Positions 40,680-50,026 of a stretch of 64,000 nucleotides of DNA are shown here, one piece after another. Position numbers and translations under genes: made by a program. The stretch comes from Aureimonas psammosilenae (lineage in GTDB: Bacteria > Pseudomonadota > Alphaproteobacteria > Rhizobiales > Rhizobiaceae): NCBI RefSeq assembly GCF_009176975.1, contig NZ_WEZG01000005.1, positions 124,001-188,000 on the forward strand. The letters are read 5' to 3'. The notes below the pieces were generated by a model. That model ran no database searches, was not told the origin of the DNA, and saw only the letters and a program-made list of their open reading frames with translations. The stretch's first letter is position 1, and each line of letters starts with the position of its first letter.

Positions 40680-42818
40680 ATGTTCAAGACCCATAAGGTT
40701 GAAATCGATTGGGGCGGCCGCCGCCTCACCCTGGAAACCGGCAAGATCGCGCGTCAGGCCGACGGCGCCGTGCTCGCCACCTATGGCGAAAGCGCGGTTC
40801 TGGCGACCGTCGTGTCGGAAAAGAAGCCGAAGGTCGGCTTCGACTTCTTTCCGCTGACCGTCAACTACCAGGAAAAGGCGTTTGCGGCCGGCAAGATCCC
40901 CGGCGGCTACTTCAAGCGCGAAGGACGCCCGTCCGAGAAGGAAACCCTGGTTTCCCGCCTGATCGACCGTCCGATCCGTCCGCTCTTCGCCGCGGGCTAC
41001 AAGAACGACACGCAGGTCGTCGTCACCGTCCTCCAGCACGATCTGGAGAACGATCCGGACGTCCTCGCCATGGTCGCGGCTTCCGCCGCCCTGACCCTGT
41101 CCGGCGTGCCCTTCATGGGCCCGATCGGCGCGGCGCGCGTCGGCTACATCAACGGCGAGTACAAGCTCAATCCGCATGTCGATGAGATGCCGGAGTCGAA
41201 GCTCGACCTCGTCGTCGCCGGTACGGGCGAAGCCGTGATGATGGTCGAATCGGAAGCGCAGGAACTCGACGAGTCGGTCATGCTCGGCGCGGTGACCTTC
41301 GGCCACAAGGGCTTCCAGCCGGTGATCGACGCGATCATCAAGCTCGCCGAGACCGCCGCCAAGGAGCCGCGCGACTTCACGGCCCCCGATCATTCGGCGC
41401 TGGAAGGCGAAATGCTGCAACTCGTGGAGAACGAGCTGCGCGAAGCCTACAAGAACACCGACAAGCAGGCCCGCTACGCCGCCGTGGACGCGGTGAAGGC
41501 CAAGGTCACCGGCCACTTCCTTCCCGAAGGCGCCGAGACCACGACCTACACCAAGGAGCAGGTCGGCACGGTGTTCAAGGAGCTCCAGGCCAAGATCGTG
41601 CGCTGGAACATCCTCGACACGCAGTTGCGCATCGACGGCCGTGACCTGTCGACCGTCCGCCCGATCGTCTCGGAAGTCGGCGTGCTGCCGCGCACCCACG
41701 GTTCGGCGCTCTTCACGCGCGGCGAAACGCAGGCGCTCGTCGTCGCGACGCTCGGCACCGGCGAAGACGAGCAGTTCGTCGATTCGTTGACCGGCACCTA
41801 CAAGGAGACCTTCCTCCTTCACTACAACTTCCCGCCCTATTCGGTCGGCGAAACCGGCCGCATGGGTTCGCCCGGCCGCCGCGAGATCGGCCACGGCAAG
41901 CTCGCCTGGCGCGCCATCCACCCGATGCTGCCGGCCAAGGAAGCCTTCCCCTACACGCTGCGCGCCGTTTCGGAAGTCACCGAGTCGAACGGCTCGTCCT
42001 CCATGGCGACCGTTTGCGGCACCTCGCTGGCCCTGATGGATGCGGGCGTTCCGCTGACGCGTCCGGTGGCGGGCATCGCGATGGGCCTCATCAAGGAAGA
42101 CGAGCGCTTCGCGGTTCTCAGCGACATTCTCGGCGACGAGGATCATCTCGGCGACATGGATTTCAAGGTCGCGGGCACCGAGAACGGCATCACCTCGCTG
42201 CAGATGGACATCAAGATCCAGGGCATCACCGAGGAGATCATGCGCATCGCGCTGGATCAGGCCAAGGGCGGGCGTATCCACATCCTCGGCGAGATGTCGA
42301 AGGCTCTGTCGGAATCGCGCGGCCAGCTCGGCGAGTTCGCGCCGCGCATCGAGGTGATGAACATCCCGGTTGATAAGATCCGCGACGTGATCGGTTCGGG
42401 CGGCAAGGTCATCCGCGAGATCGTGGAAAAGACCGGTGCCAAGATCAACATCGAGGATGACGGCACGATCAAGATCGCATCGGCCTCCGGCAAGGAGATC
42501 GAGGCGGCCAAGAAGTGGATTCATTCCATCGTGGCCGAGCCGGAAGTCGGCGCGATCTACGAGGGCACCGTGGTGAAGACCGTCGAGTTCGGCGCCTTCG
42601 TCAACTTCTTCGGTTCGCGCGACGGTCTCGTCCACATCTCCCAGCTCGGCGCCGGCCGCGTCGCCAAGACGACCGACGTCGTCAAGGAAGGCCAGAAGGT
42701 CTGGGTGAAGCTCATGGGCTTCGACGAGCGCGGCAAGGTGCGCCTGTCGATGCGCGTGGTCGACCAGGAAACCGGCGAAGAGCTGAAGAAGCCCGCCGGC
42801 GAGGAAGACGCCGCCTGA
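40680..42818 (+). CDS. pnp: Polyribonucleotide nucleotidyltransferase (PNPase)
   Basis: This 712-residue phosphorolytic 3'-5' exonuclease is a core of RNA decay. Two RNase PH domains (about 10-220 and 315-540) flank an all-helical segment, with [20 protein letters not shown] and [20 protein letters not shown] visible. A KH domain (about 555-615, [16 protein letters not shown]) and an S1 domain (about 623-690, [20 protein letters not shown]) bind RNA. GGAAGG precedes the ATG at 40680. Longer in-frame extensions upstream run through the hairpin and are not conserved. Confidence 0.97.
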   Translation: MFKTHKVEIDWGGRRLTLETGKIARQADGAVLATYGESAVLATVVSEKKPKVGFDFFPLTVNYQEKAFAAGKIPGGYFKREGRPSEKETLVSRLIDRPIRPLFAAGYKNDTQVVVTVLQHDLENDPDVLAMVAASAALTLSGVPFMGPIGAARVGYINGEYKLNPHVDEMPESKLDLVVAGTGEAVMMVESEAQELDESVMLGAVTFGHKGFQPVIDAIIKLAETAAKEPRDFTAPDHSALEGEMLQLVENELREAYKNTDKQARYAAVDAVKAKVTGHFLPEGAETTTYTKEQVGTVFKELQAKIVRWNILDTQLRIDGRDLSTVRPIVSEVGVLPRTHGSALFTRGETQALVVATLGTGEDEQFVDSLTGTYKETFLLHYNFPPYSVGETGRMGSPGRREIGHGKLAWRAIHPMLPAKEAFPYTLRAVSEVTESNGSSSMATVCGTSLALMDAGVPLTRPVAGIAMGLIKEDERFAVLSDILGDEDHLGDMDFKVAGTENGITSLQMDIKIQGITEEIMRIALDQAKGGRIHILGEMSKALSESRGQLGEFAPRIEVMNIPVDKIRDVIGSGGKVIREIVEKTGAKINIEDDGTIKIASASGKEIEAAKKWIHSIVAEPEVGAIYEGTVVKTVEFGAFVNFFGSRDGLVHISQLGAGRVAKTTDVVKEGQKVWVKLMGFDERGKVRLSMRVVDQETGEELKKPAGEEDAA

Positions 42819-42847
42819 TCATGGCGCTTCCCGTCACTTGAATGACG

Positions 42848-42881
42848 AAAGGCCCGGTGGTGCAAATCGCCGGGCCTTTTT
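42848..42881 (+). terminator. Intrinsic terminator after pnp
   Basis: AAAGGCCCGG pairs with CCGGGCCTTT around a short loop and is followed by a T-run and CG. It lies 30 bases after the pnp stop and just before the convergent DUF808 gene, for which the complementary A-rich side would give a second, weaker T-run. Confidence 0.85.
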
Positions 42882-42909
42882 CGTTGCCGGAACAGGAGGG
42901 CTCGAACTT

Positions 42910-43896
42910 TCAGCCCGCCTTTTCCTGAACCGAGCGGAGGCCGGTCAGCGCCTTCCAGAGCGGGGCCAGCACCTTGCCGACGATCGGGATCAGGGCGAAG
43001 CCGGCGGCGAGGCCGACAATGCCGGAGCCGAGCGCCGTCACCAGCCATTCCACCTCACCGCCCGCGAAGGGGAGGGCATGGCCCGCCGCCACCGCGATGT
43101 CGTGGATCAGATGCTCGGGACCGGCCAGCCCGTAGCCCGCGAGGCTGTGGACGATGATGCCGCCGCCGACCCACACCATCGCCGCCGTGCCGAGGATCGC
43201 CAGACCCTTGAGGAACCCCGGCATTCCCCGCACCAGACCGCGTCCGAGGCTTGCCAGCGCGCCGGTGCCGCGCCGGGCGAGAGCGACGCCCGCATCGTCC
43301 GCCTTCACGATCAGCGCCACCGCGCCGTAGACCGCGACCGTGATGCCGATCGCGACCACCGCCATCACGGCGGCCTGCATCAGGATCGTGCCTTCCGACA
43401 GGCCGGCGAGGGTGATCGCCATGATCTCGGCCGACAGGATGAAGTCGGTCTTGATGGCGCTCGCCACCCGCTCGTCCTCCAGCGTCTTGGCGTTCGGGAC
43501 GAGGGTGCCGATCTTGGCTTCGTGGGCGTGCGCCTCGTGGGGCACCACCATCTCGTAGATTTTCTCGGCGCCCTCATAGGCGAGATAAAGCCCGCCGAGC
43601 ATCAGAAGGGGCGTGATCGCCCAGGGCGCGAAGGCGCCGAGCAGGAGGCCGCCGGGAAGCAGGAATACGAGCTTGTTGATCAGCGAGCCGCGCGCGATGC
43701 GCCAGACGATGGGAAGTTCGCGATCGGGCGAGAAGCCGACGACATAGCGGGGCGTGACCGCCGCGTCGTCGATCACGACACCCGCGGCCTTGGCCCCCGC
43801 CTTGGCGGCTTGCGCCGCGACATCGTCCAGCGATGCCGCCGAGACTTTCGCAAGTGCCGCGATGTCGTCCAGAAGCGCGATCAATCCGATGCTCAC
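42910..43896 (-). CDS. DUF808 family membrane protein (YedI-like)
   Basis: This 328-residue protein begins MSIGLIALLDDIAALAKVSA, a hallmark of DUF808, and has several membrane helices (LVFLLPGGLLLGAFAPWAI, GTILMQAAVMAVVAIGITVA). A loop EGAEKIYEMVVPHEAHAHEA could bind metal, but this is only suggested by the histidines. Its function is unknown. The start is GTG with GAGG about 7 bases upstream. It converges on pnp across a shared terminator. Confidence 0.88.
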   Translation of the reverse strand: MSIGLIALLDDIAALAKVSAASLDDVAAQAAKAGAKAAGVVIDDAAVTPRYVVGFSPDRELPIVWRIARGSLINKLVFLLPGGLLLGAFAPWAITPLLMLGGLYLAYEGAEKIYEMVVPHEAHAHEAKIGTLVPNAKTLEDERVASAIKTDFILSAEIMAITLAGLSEGTILMQAAVMAVVAIGITVAVYGAVALIVKADDAGVALARRGTGALASLGRGLVRGMPGFLKGLAILGTAAMVWVGGGIIVHSLAGYGLAGPEHLIHDIAVAAGHALPFAGGEVEWLVTALGSGIVGLAAGFALIPIVGKVLAPLWKALTGLRSVQEKAG

Positions 43897-44136
43897 GGCA
43901 ACCTCGTTTTATTTCGGTTGGCGGCAAGATAGCGCGAAAAGCCTGGATGGGGGCAAGATCGGCGACCCTCCTCGAAACCGCTCGTTAACCCCGTTCGGCG
44001 ATAGTCTGCGTGCCGAAGGGCGAGGGTGGACAAATCCGCCGCCACGCTTCGACGGCTCGTCCGACTCCTGAAGCCATGCCGCGCCCAGATCGGGAGGCGC
44101 TCGGGATTCGGTCATCCGTGGAGATCGAAACCCGCC

Positions 44137-44730
44137 ATGTCCGCCCCGCGCCCCTTCCTTCGCAGTCTTCTCGCTCTCGTTCTCGTGGCGATGGCCGCAA
44201 CCGGCCTGTCCACCCATAGTGGGTTCGCCGCCACGGGCGAGGAAGCCGGCGCCGCGCCGGAAGAGGAAACGGCGGAAAGCGCTGCAGAAGCCGGCGCGCA
44301 TTCCAAGCTGCCGCTGCCGCGTTTCGTGTCGCTGAAGTCGGCGCGCGTGAACCTTCGGGTCGGTCCGGGCAAGGACTACGCCGTGTCCTGGCTCTACATG
44401 AAGCCGGGCCTGCCGGTGGAGATCGTGCAGGAATTCGAGCTTTGGCGTCGCATCCGCGATTCGGAAGGAACGGAGGGCTGGGTCTACCATTCGCTGCTGA
44501 GCGGCACTCGCACCGGCATCGCCGCCCCCTGGCTGACGGGCAAGGCCACCACCATCGACGTGCGTCGCAGCGCGGCCGAAGACTCCTCGCTCGTCGCCAA
44601 GATGGAGCCCGGCGTCGTGTCGAAGGTCAGGGAATGCGCCTTTTCCTGGTGCCAAGTGGAGATTTCGGGCCGCAAGGGCTATGTCCACCAGAACGACATC
44701 TGGGGCGTTTATCCGGACGAGAAGTTCTAG
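44137..44730 (+). CDS. Secreted protein with two bacterial SH3 domains
   Basis: This 197-residue protein has a signal peptide (MSAPRPFLRSLLALVLVAMA, cleaved after GFAA) and an acidic linker. Two SH3-like domains follow (about 60-120, SARVNLRVGPGKDYAVSWLY; about 130-195, IDVRRSAAEDSSLVAKMEPG). Such periplasmic SH3 proteins often bind cell-wall peptides, but no enzyme domain is attached. The ATG at 44137 is chosen because it starts the signal peptide. A short gene follows after 23 bases. Confidence 0.85.
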   Translation: MSAPRPFLRSLLALVLVAMAATGLSTHSGFAATGEEAGAAPEEETAESAAEAGAHSKLPLPRFVSLKSARVNLRVGPGKDYAVSWLYMKPGLPVEIVQEFELWRRIRDSEGTEGWVYHSLLSGTRTGIAAPWLTGKATTIDVRRSAAEDSSLVAKMEPGVVSKVRECAFSWCQVEISGRKGYVHQNDIWGVYPDEKF

Positions 44731-44753
44731 TTCCTGGAAACGTCGCGCGGATC

Positions 44754-45113
44754 ATGAATCGCTTATTCCGGATACTCTTCCCGGTTCCTGCGATATTGGC
44801 TTGCTCGATTGCGGCAGGATGCCTTTTGCTCCCGCCTTTCCGCTTCCTGGCGGAAACAAGGCAATTGAAGGCCGAGGCGGCTCATTCGTTTCCGATCGGA
44901 TCGAATGCGTCGCAATTCGAAGTCTGGTTCGTAGGAAAGGCTGCCGACGGGCTTTGGCTGCCGACGAACGAAGGCTTGCGAGATGGATGCGAAAGGAAAA
45001 GCCTCTCGCTTCGACGGTTCGAAGGATGCGCGAACGTTCTGACGGCGTCTTATTGCGTCGGTCGGCAGGGAGAACTCGTTTCCCTCGTTTTTGAAGAGGG
45101 CGGTTACTGCTGA
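44754..45113 (+). CDS. Small exported protein of unknown function
   Basis: This 119-residue protein starts with a hydrophobic segment (MNRLFRILFPVPAILACSIA) that is either a signal anchor or a lipoprotein-like signal, with cysteines at residues 17 and 23. The rest is a compact domain with four more cysteines (DGCERKSL, EGCANVL, SYCVG and a final C), which could form disulfides in the periplasm. I do not recognise the family. It follows the SH3 gene by 23 bases and precedes the ATPase gene by 19 bases, so all three may be co-transcribed. Confidence 0.55.
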   Translation: MNRLFRILFPVPAILACSIAAGCLLLPPFRFLAETRQLKAEAAHSFPIGSNASQFEVWFVGKAADGLWLPTNEGLRDGCERKSLSLRRFEGCANVLTASYCVGRQGELVSLVFEEGGYC

Positions 45114-45132
45114 GATGGGGAGAGATGACCAT

Positions 45133-45840
45133 ATGGGTCGCGGGCGCTCAGTGCGCCGCGTCGTGATCTCCGGATGCTCGGGCGGCGGCAAGTCGACGCT
45201 TCTGGAAGCGTTGCGCCGCCGGGGCCATGCCGTCGTGGAAGAGCCGGGACGGCGGGTCGTGGCGCAGGAGCAGGCGAGAAGCGGCACGGCGCTGCCCTGG
45301 ATCGACATGGGCGCTTTCGCCCGCCGCGCCTTCGCGCTGGCGCTCGATGATTTTGCAGCCGCGCCGTCGTCCGGTCTGGTGTTCTTCGATCGCGGCTTGA
45401 TCGATGCGGCGGCGGCGCTCCTGCATCATGCCGGCGAGGCGCTGCCGGAATGCCTCAGCCGAACGAACCGCTACGACGACCGCGTCTTTCTCACGCCGCC
45501 CTGGCCGGAAATCCATATCGCGGACGACGCGCGCAGGCATGGGTTGGGCGAGGCGGTCGCCGAATACGAGCGGCTGGCCGCGCTTTACCCGGCGCTCGGT
45601 TACGAGACGCTGATTCTGCCGAAAACGGATGTGGAAACGCGCGCCGACTTCGTGCTCCGGCGCTTGAGGTCGATTGAGCCTCAGCTGGAAAGCTTCGGCG
45701 CACCCGGCTTGCGGCGCAGGCGCACGACGATGTCGATATTGACGATCTCCATGCCTTCCGGCGCTTCCGGCAGGCTGTCGAGCCGCATCGTGCCGTCCGG
45801 GATGTCGATCATCTGGTTGTCTTCCTCGATGAAGAAGTGA
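45133..45840 (+). CDS. AAA/P-loop NTPase, kinase-like, with extended C-terminus
   Basis: This roughly 235-residue protein has a Walker A motif VISGCSGGGKSTLLEAL near residue 10 and a DRGLIDAAAAL block typical of a family of small AAA/kinase-like proteins. Other blocks are FLTPPWPEIHIADDARRHGL and EYERLAALYPALGYE. The substrate is unknown. Related proteins end near ADFVLRRL (about residue 178). Here the frame stays open another 57 residues, which read antisense through the end of irr. A lost stop codon is likely, so the tail may be nonsense. The ATG at 45133 has GGGGAGAG upstream. Confidence 0.75.
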   Translation: MGRGRSVRRVVISGCSGGGKSTLLEALRRRGHAVVEEPGRRVVAQEQARSGTALPWIDMGAFARRAFALALDDFAAAPSSGLVFFDRGLIDAAAALLHHAGEALPECLSRTNRYDDRVFLTPPWPEIHIADDARRHGLGEAVAEYERLAALYPALGYETLILPKTDVETRADFVLRRLRSIEPQLESFGAPGLRRRRTTMSILTISMPSGASGRLSSRIVPSGMSIIWLSSSMKK

Positions 45841-46127
45841 TGATGATCGGAGGTGTTGGTGTCGAAATAGGTGCGCTGGCCTTCGCCGGTCAGCGGCCGC
45901 ACGATGCCGGAATCGGTGAACTGGTGCAGCGTGTTGTAGACGGTGGCGAGCGACACCGACTCACCGGCCTTGTGCGCTTCCTCGTAGAGTTCTTCGGCCG
46001 AAAGATGCCGGTCGCCCTTGGAAAAGATCAGGTTACAAAGGGCGACACGTTGGCGCGTCGGACGAAGCCCGGCGGCGCGCAACCGCTCGAACACGCAGAA
46101 ACCCTGCTTCCGACCTCGAACGTCCAT
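45681..46127 (-). CDS. irr: Fur-family iron response regulator Irr
   Basis: This 148-residue protein has the Fur fold: a winged helix (LRAAGLRPTRQRVALCNLIF, SLATVYNTLHQFTDSGIVRP) and a dimerisation part with the histidine triplet TSDHHHFFIEEDNQMIDIPD, the heme-related site of Irr. Rhizobial Irr represses or activates genes under iron limitation and is controlled by heme. The N-terminal GCPW-type heme motif of Bradyrhizobium is absent (KQGFCVF instead). The ATG at 46127 gives a normal length. irr next to fabA is typical of Rhizobiales; here a secreted-protein gene lies between them. Confidence 0.93.
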   Translation of the reverse strand: MDVRGRKQGFCVFERLRAAGLRPTRQRVALCNLIFSKGDRHLSAEELYEEAHKAGESVSLATVYNTLHQFTDSGIVRPLTGEGQRTYFDTNTSDHHHFFIEEDNQMIDIPDGTMRLDSLPEAPEGMEIVNIDIVVRLRRKPGAPKLSS

Positions 46128-46236
46128 CGTCACCGTCTTTCCGCACTTCGTGTCATTCGGTTGACTTCTATCGGGAAAAAGCCATTCCACGCAAGATATG
46201 GTGACGGCTTGTCCCGCCGATAACCCCATTCCTTTC

Positions 46237-46677
46237 TTATCCGCATGCCGCCGCGAAGGCGGCCATCGCCTTGCCCGAGCCGTTCAGCGGCAGGACGAAG
46301 CGCCCGGCGGGCATGGCGATCTCGGCCCGCTTGCCCTTGGCGAGCGCTGCCCCGAGGGCGCCGGCTTCCGCTGCCGTCAGCGGGCGGGACAACGTGGACG
46401 AACCGCTGTCGGTGCGCATTCTCTGAAGAAAAGCGGTGCCGTCGACGTCGAGAATCACGGTTCGCTCGATTCCCGTTTGCCGAGGCGTTTTCCCGGCCGA
46501 TACGAAAAGCCGTCGCCCTTCCGGCGTGCAGGCGAACCAGAGACCCGCCCAGCCGCCATCGGCGACGTAGCCGGCCTTCGCGCCCCCTTCCGTTCGAAAC
46601 GCCCAGCCATCGGCGGCAACGGCCGGCAAAGGTGTAAGAAGGGCATGGAAAACGAGGAGGAGGGGAAGTTTCGGCAT
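46237..46677 (-). CDS. Secreted hypothetical protein
   Basis: This 146-residue protein has a signal peptide (MPKLPLLLVFHALLTPLPAV, cleaved after AVAA) and a beta-rich domain ending LPLNGSGKAMAAFAAACG. That ending is a pattern common to small alphaproteobacterial periplasmic proteins of unknown role. Two cysteines (WFACTPEG and the last AACG) could form a disulfide. It lies between irr and fabA; transcription runs toward irr, and the shared upstream region (46678-46804) must hold divergent promoters for it and fabA. Confidence 0.65.
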   Translation of the reverse strand: MPKLPLLLVFHALLTPLPAVAADGWAFRTEGGAKAGYVADGGWAGLWFACTPEGRRLFVSAGKTPRQTGIERTVILDVDGTAFLQRMRTDSGSSTLSRPLTAAEAGALGAALAKGKRAEIAMPAGRFVLPLNGSGKAMAAFAAACG

Positions 46678-46804
46678 CGATCGGGGGCATCCTTCGCAAG
46701 AAACCTTCGTTTCGACCCGTACACGTTTCCTAACATGCGTTCACCTTCTTGGAGTTCTCTGCTAGAGGCTCGCGCGACACCGGCCCCGGCCGGATCGGGA
46801 CCGG

Positions 46805-47338
46805 ATGACGATGGCACTCGAAAAGAACAGCTTCGACTACGACGACCTCATCTCCTGCGGGCATGGACGGCTGTTCGGGCCGGGCAACGCGCAGCTACCG
46901 CTGCCGCCGATGCTGATGTTCGACCGCATCACGGAAGTGACCACCGATGGTGGCCAGTTCGGCAAGGGCTCGATCAAGGCGGAATTCGACGTCCGCCCCG
47001 ATCTCTGGTTCTTCGGCTGCCATTTCGAGGGCGATCCGGTGATGCCGGGCTGTCTCGGCCTCGACGCCTTGTGGCAGATGACGGGCTTCTATCTCGGCTG
47101 GCTCGGCGAGCCGGGGCGCGGGCGCGCCCTCGGCGTCGGCGAGGTGAAGTTCACCGGTCAGGTGACGCCTAAGGTCAAGCTCGTGGAATACGGTGTGGAG
47201 TTCCGGCGCGTGATGCGCTCCAAGCTGAAGCTCGGCATCGCCGAGGGCTGGATGAAGGCCGATGGCGAGGTCATCTATAGGGCAAGCGATCTGAGGGTCG
47301 GCTTGTTCGTGGATCAGGACGAGGCGAGCGGCGGCTGA
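46805..47338 (+). CDS. fabA: 3-hydroxydecanoyl-ACP dehydratase/isomerase
   Basis: This 177-residue hot-dog-fold enzyme dehydrates 3-hydroxydecanoyl-ACP and isomerises the product to the cis-3 form, the branch point of anaerobic unsaturated fatty acid synthesis. The catalytic His and Asp are in [20 protein letters not shown] (about residues 72 and 86), and the substrate-pocket [11 protein letters not shown] is present. The start could be 46805 or the second ATG at 46811. fabB follows, and irr lies upstream. Confidence 0.97.
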   Translation: MTMALEKNSFDYDDLISCGHGRLFGPGNAQLPLPPMLMFDRITEVTTDGGQFGKGSIKAEFDVRPDLWFFGCHFEGDPVMPGCLGLDALWQMTGFYLGWLGEPGRGRALGVGEVKFTGQVTPKVKLVEYGVEFRRVMRSKLKLGIAEGWMKADGEVIYRASDLRVGLFVDQDEASGG

Positions 47339-47396
47339 GGCCGCATCCGCCCGCGAACTTAAAGCCTTCGGCCCCGAATTTCGGAGAATGGAACTG

Positions 47397-48620
47397 ATGA
47401 AGCGTGTCGTCGTGACCGGAATGGGCATCGTGTCGTCGATCGGCAACGACGCCGCTGAGGTTTTGGCTTCGCTGCGCGAAGCGAAATCCGGCATCACCTT
47501 CTCTCCTGATTTCGCAGAGCACGGCTTCAAATGCCGTGTGTGGGGCAAGCCGTCGCTCGATCCGAGCGAGCTGGTGGACCGGCGCGCCATGCGGTTCCTC
47601 AGCCAGGGCGGCGCGTGGAACCATGTCGCGATGAAGCAGGCCATCGCCGATTCGGGCCTGGAAGAAAAAGACATCTCGGGCAACGAGCGCACCGGCATCA
47701 TCATGGGATCGGGCGGTCCCTCCACCAAGGTGCTGGTGGAAGCCGCCGACATCACCCGCAAGAACACCTCGCCGAAGCGCATCGGCCCGTTCGCGGTGCC
47801 GAAAGCCATGTCCTCCACGGCCTCGGCGACGCTCGCCACGTGGTTCAAGATCCACGGCGTCAACTATTCGATCTCGTCGGCCTGCTCGACCTCCGCACAC
47901 TGCATCGGCAACGCGGTGGAGATGATCCAGTGGGGCAAGCAGGACGTGATGTTCGCCGGCGGTCACGAAGATCTCGACTGGACCATGTCGAACCTCTTCG
48001 ACGCCATGGGCGCCATGTCCTCGGACTTCAACGAAACACCGGATGTCGCGTCGCGGGCCTATGACAAGAACCGCGACGGCTTCGTGATCGCCGGGGGCGC
48101 CGGCGTTCTCGTTCTGGAGGAACTGGAGCGGGCGAAGGCGCGCGGCGCGAAAATCTATGCCGAGGTTGTCGGCTATGGCGCGACTTCGGACGGCTACGAC
48201 ATGGTCGCTCCGTCGGGCGAGGGCGCGGCGCGCTGCATGCGTCAGGCCCTTCAGGGGGTCGAGGGCGACGTCGATTACATCAACACGCACGGCACCTCGA
48301 CGCCGGTCGGCGACTCCAAGGAGATCGGCGCGATCCGCGAGGTCTTCGGCGATCGCATGCCGCATATCCAGTCCACCAAGTCGCTGACCGGCCATTCGCT
48401 CGGCGCGGCGGGCGTTCAGGAATCGATCTATTCGCTTCTGATGATGCAGGCCGGCTTCATCGGCGAAAGCGCGCATATCTCCGAGCTCGATCCGGAATTC
48501 GACGGCGTTCCGATCGTGCGCCAGCGCATCGACAATGCCAAGATCGACCTCGCTTTGTCGAATTCCTTCGGATTCGGTGGCACCAACGCGACGCTGGTCT
48601 TCCGTCGTTTCGCGAACTGA
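47397..48620 (+). CDS. fabB: 3-oxoacyl-ACP synthase I
   Basis: This 407-residue condensing enzyme elongates the cis-unsaturated intermediate made by FabA. The catalytic residues are the Cys in ACSTSAHC (about 163), His in [11 protein letters not shown] (about 298) and His in [11 protein letters not shown] (about 333), matching Escherichia coli FabB numbering. GGAG is spaced correctly for the ATG at 47397 rather than the one at 47388. It lies between fabA and fabI on one probable transcript. Confidence 0.97.
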   Translation: MKRVVVTGMGIVSSIGNDAAEVLASLREAKSGITFSPDFAEHGFKCRVWGKPSLDPSELVDRRAMRFLSQGGAWNHVAMKQAIADSGLEEKDISGNERTGIIMGSGGPSTKVLVEAADITRKNTSPKRIGPFAVPKAMSSTASATLATWFKIHGVNYSISSACSTSAHCIGNAVEMIQWGKQDVMFAGGHEDLDWTMSNLFDAMGAMSSDFNETPDVASRAYDKNRDGFVIAGGAGVLVLEELERAKARGAKIYAEVVGYGATSDGYDMVAPSGEGAARCMRQALQGVEGDVDYINTHGTSTPVGDSKEIGAIREVFGDRMPHIQSTKSLTGHSLGAAGVQESIYSLLMMQAGFIGESAHISELDPEFDGVPIVRQRIDNAKIDLALSNSFGFGGTNATLVFRRFAN

Positions 48621-48675
48621 TCTTAAGATTTCAAAGGCGCGGCGATTGCCCGAACAAGAAAAAGCAGGGGTAGGC

Positions 48676-49527
48676 ATGGGCGATCTTTTGAAGGGCAAGC
48701 GCGGTCTCGTGATGGGCGTCGCGAACCACAACTCGATCGCCTGGGGCGCGGCCAAGGCGCTCCACGCCCACGGCGCGCAGGTCGCGCTGACCTATCAGGG
48801 CGATGCTTTCGGCAAGCGCGTTCGCCCGCTCGCCGCCGAAATCGACGCCAACCTCCTTCTCGACTGCGACGTGGAGGACATCGCGTCCGTGGATGCCGTC
48901 TTCGCCCGAATCAAGGAAGAGTGGGGTGGGCTCGACTTCGTCGTCCACGCGCTCGCATTTTCCGATAAGAACGAACTGAAGGGCCTTTACGCCGATACGT
49001 CGCGCGAGAACTTCTCGCGCACCATGCTGATCTCCTGCTTCTCCTTCACCGAGATCACGCGCCGCGCCGCCGAACTGATGACCACGGGCGGCTCCGTCCT
49101 GACGCTGACCTATGGCGGCTCGACGCGCGTCATGCCGAACTACAACGTCATGGGCGTCGCGAAAGCCGCGCTGGAAGCCTCCGTGCGCTATCTGGCGGCC
49201 GATTACGGGCCGCGCAACATCCGCGTCAACGCCGTGTCGGCAGGGCCGGTGCGGACGCTGGCGGGGGCCGGCGTGTCGGATGCGCGGTTGATGTTCAACT
49301 ACCAGCGCAAGAACGCGCCGCTGCGCCGCAACGTGACCATCGACGAGGTCGGCGGCGCGGTGCTCTACCTTCTCTCGGACCTCGCCAACGGCGTGACCGG
49401 CGAGATCCACTATGTCGATTCCGGCTACAACATCATGTCCATGCCGGCCTTGGACGAGTTGAAGGTGCAGGAACAGCGGGCGGTGATCGTGGACGGGCCG
49501 GCGGCTGCAGCCGAAGTCGTCAAGTAA
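48676..49527 (+). CDS. fabI: Enoyl-ACP reductase (NADH), FabI type
   Basis: This 283-residue short-chain dehydrogenase reduces enoyl-ACP, the last step of each fatty acid elongation cycle, and is the target of triclosan-type inhibitors. The atypical FabI nucleotide-binding start is GLVMGVANHNSIAWGAAKAL; the catalytic Tyr and Lys are Y156 and K163 in YNVMGVAK, as in Escherichia coli. VNAVSAGPVRTLAGAGV is the substrate-loop region. The stop overlaps the end of the convergent DUF2937 gene by 8 bases. A purine-rich AAAGCAGGGG precedes the ATG. Confidence 0.96.
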   Translation: MGDLLKGKRGLVMGVANHNSIAWGAAKALHAHGAQVALTYQGDAFGKRVRPLAAEIDANLLLDCDVEDIASVDAVFARIKEEWGGLDFVVHALAFSDKNELKGLYADTSRENFSRTMLISCFSFTEITRRAAELMTTGGSVLTLTYGGSTRVMPNYNVMGVAKAALEASVRYLAADYGPRNIRVNAVSAGPVRTLAGAGVSDARLMFNYQRKNAPLRRNVTIDEVGGAVLYLLSDLANGVTGEIHYVDSGYNIMSMPALDELKVQEQRAVIVDGPAAAAEVVK

Positions 49528-50026
49528 GGCTACGGACTTTCCGGCGACGGGCGAGACGCCGAACCGCTCCGGCGACCCCGCCGCCTGCGCCCCAGCCGAG
49601 AAGAAATCCGAGCCCGGTCAGCGCCAGACCGTCCGGCGTGACCGGAAGGGCAGGGCGGAAATCGCTGAGCGCGCTGGCCGCGATCTCCGTATCGAAATCA
49701 CCGAGCGCTTCGAACGGCCGCAACAGCGGGGCGGTGTCCAGAAGCCCGCGATAGCGCCGTTCCGTGACGGTGAAAGCAAGGATCGTCGCCTCGGCGTCGC
49801 TGCCCTGGCGCGAAACCAGACGGTCGGGCGAGGATTTCAGACGCGTCACGGCCTCCTCACGGGTCAGCGCTTCGGCGCTCGCGCCCTCGTCGAAGCGTCG
49901 AACCACGTCGCGCAGTGCGTCGGCCGCGCCGCCGAGCCTTTGCAGATATTGCTGCGTGAACTCCGCCGACTGGCTGAACAGAAAGAGCCCGAACGCCGCG
50001 CCGATGATGCGGGCGAGAAGGCGCAT
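49520..50026 (-). CDS. DUF2937 family membrane protein
   Basis: This 168-residue protein begins MRLLARIIGAAFGLFLFSQS, one membrane helix, followed by SAEFTQQYLQRLGGAADALR and a soluble helical middle. A second hydrophobic segment (LALTGLGFLLGWGAGGGVAG) lies near the C-terminus. This is the DUF2937 pattern; its function is unknown. Its ATG overlaps the stop of the upstream hydrolase gene by one base (TGATG), so the two are coupled. Confidence 0.82.
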   Translation of the reverse strand: MRLLARIIGAAFGLFLFSQSAEFTQQYLQRLGGAADALRDVVRRFDEGASAEALTREEAVTRLKSSPDRLVSRQGSDAEATILAFTVTERRYRGLLDTAPLLRPFEALGDFDTEIAASALSDFRPALPVTPDGLALTGLGFLLGWGAGGGVAGAVRRLARRRKVRSLT

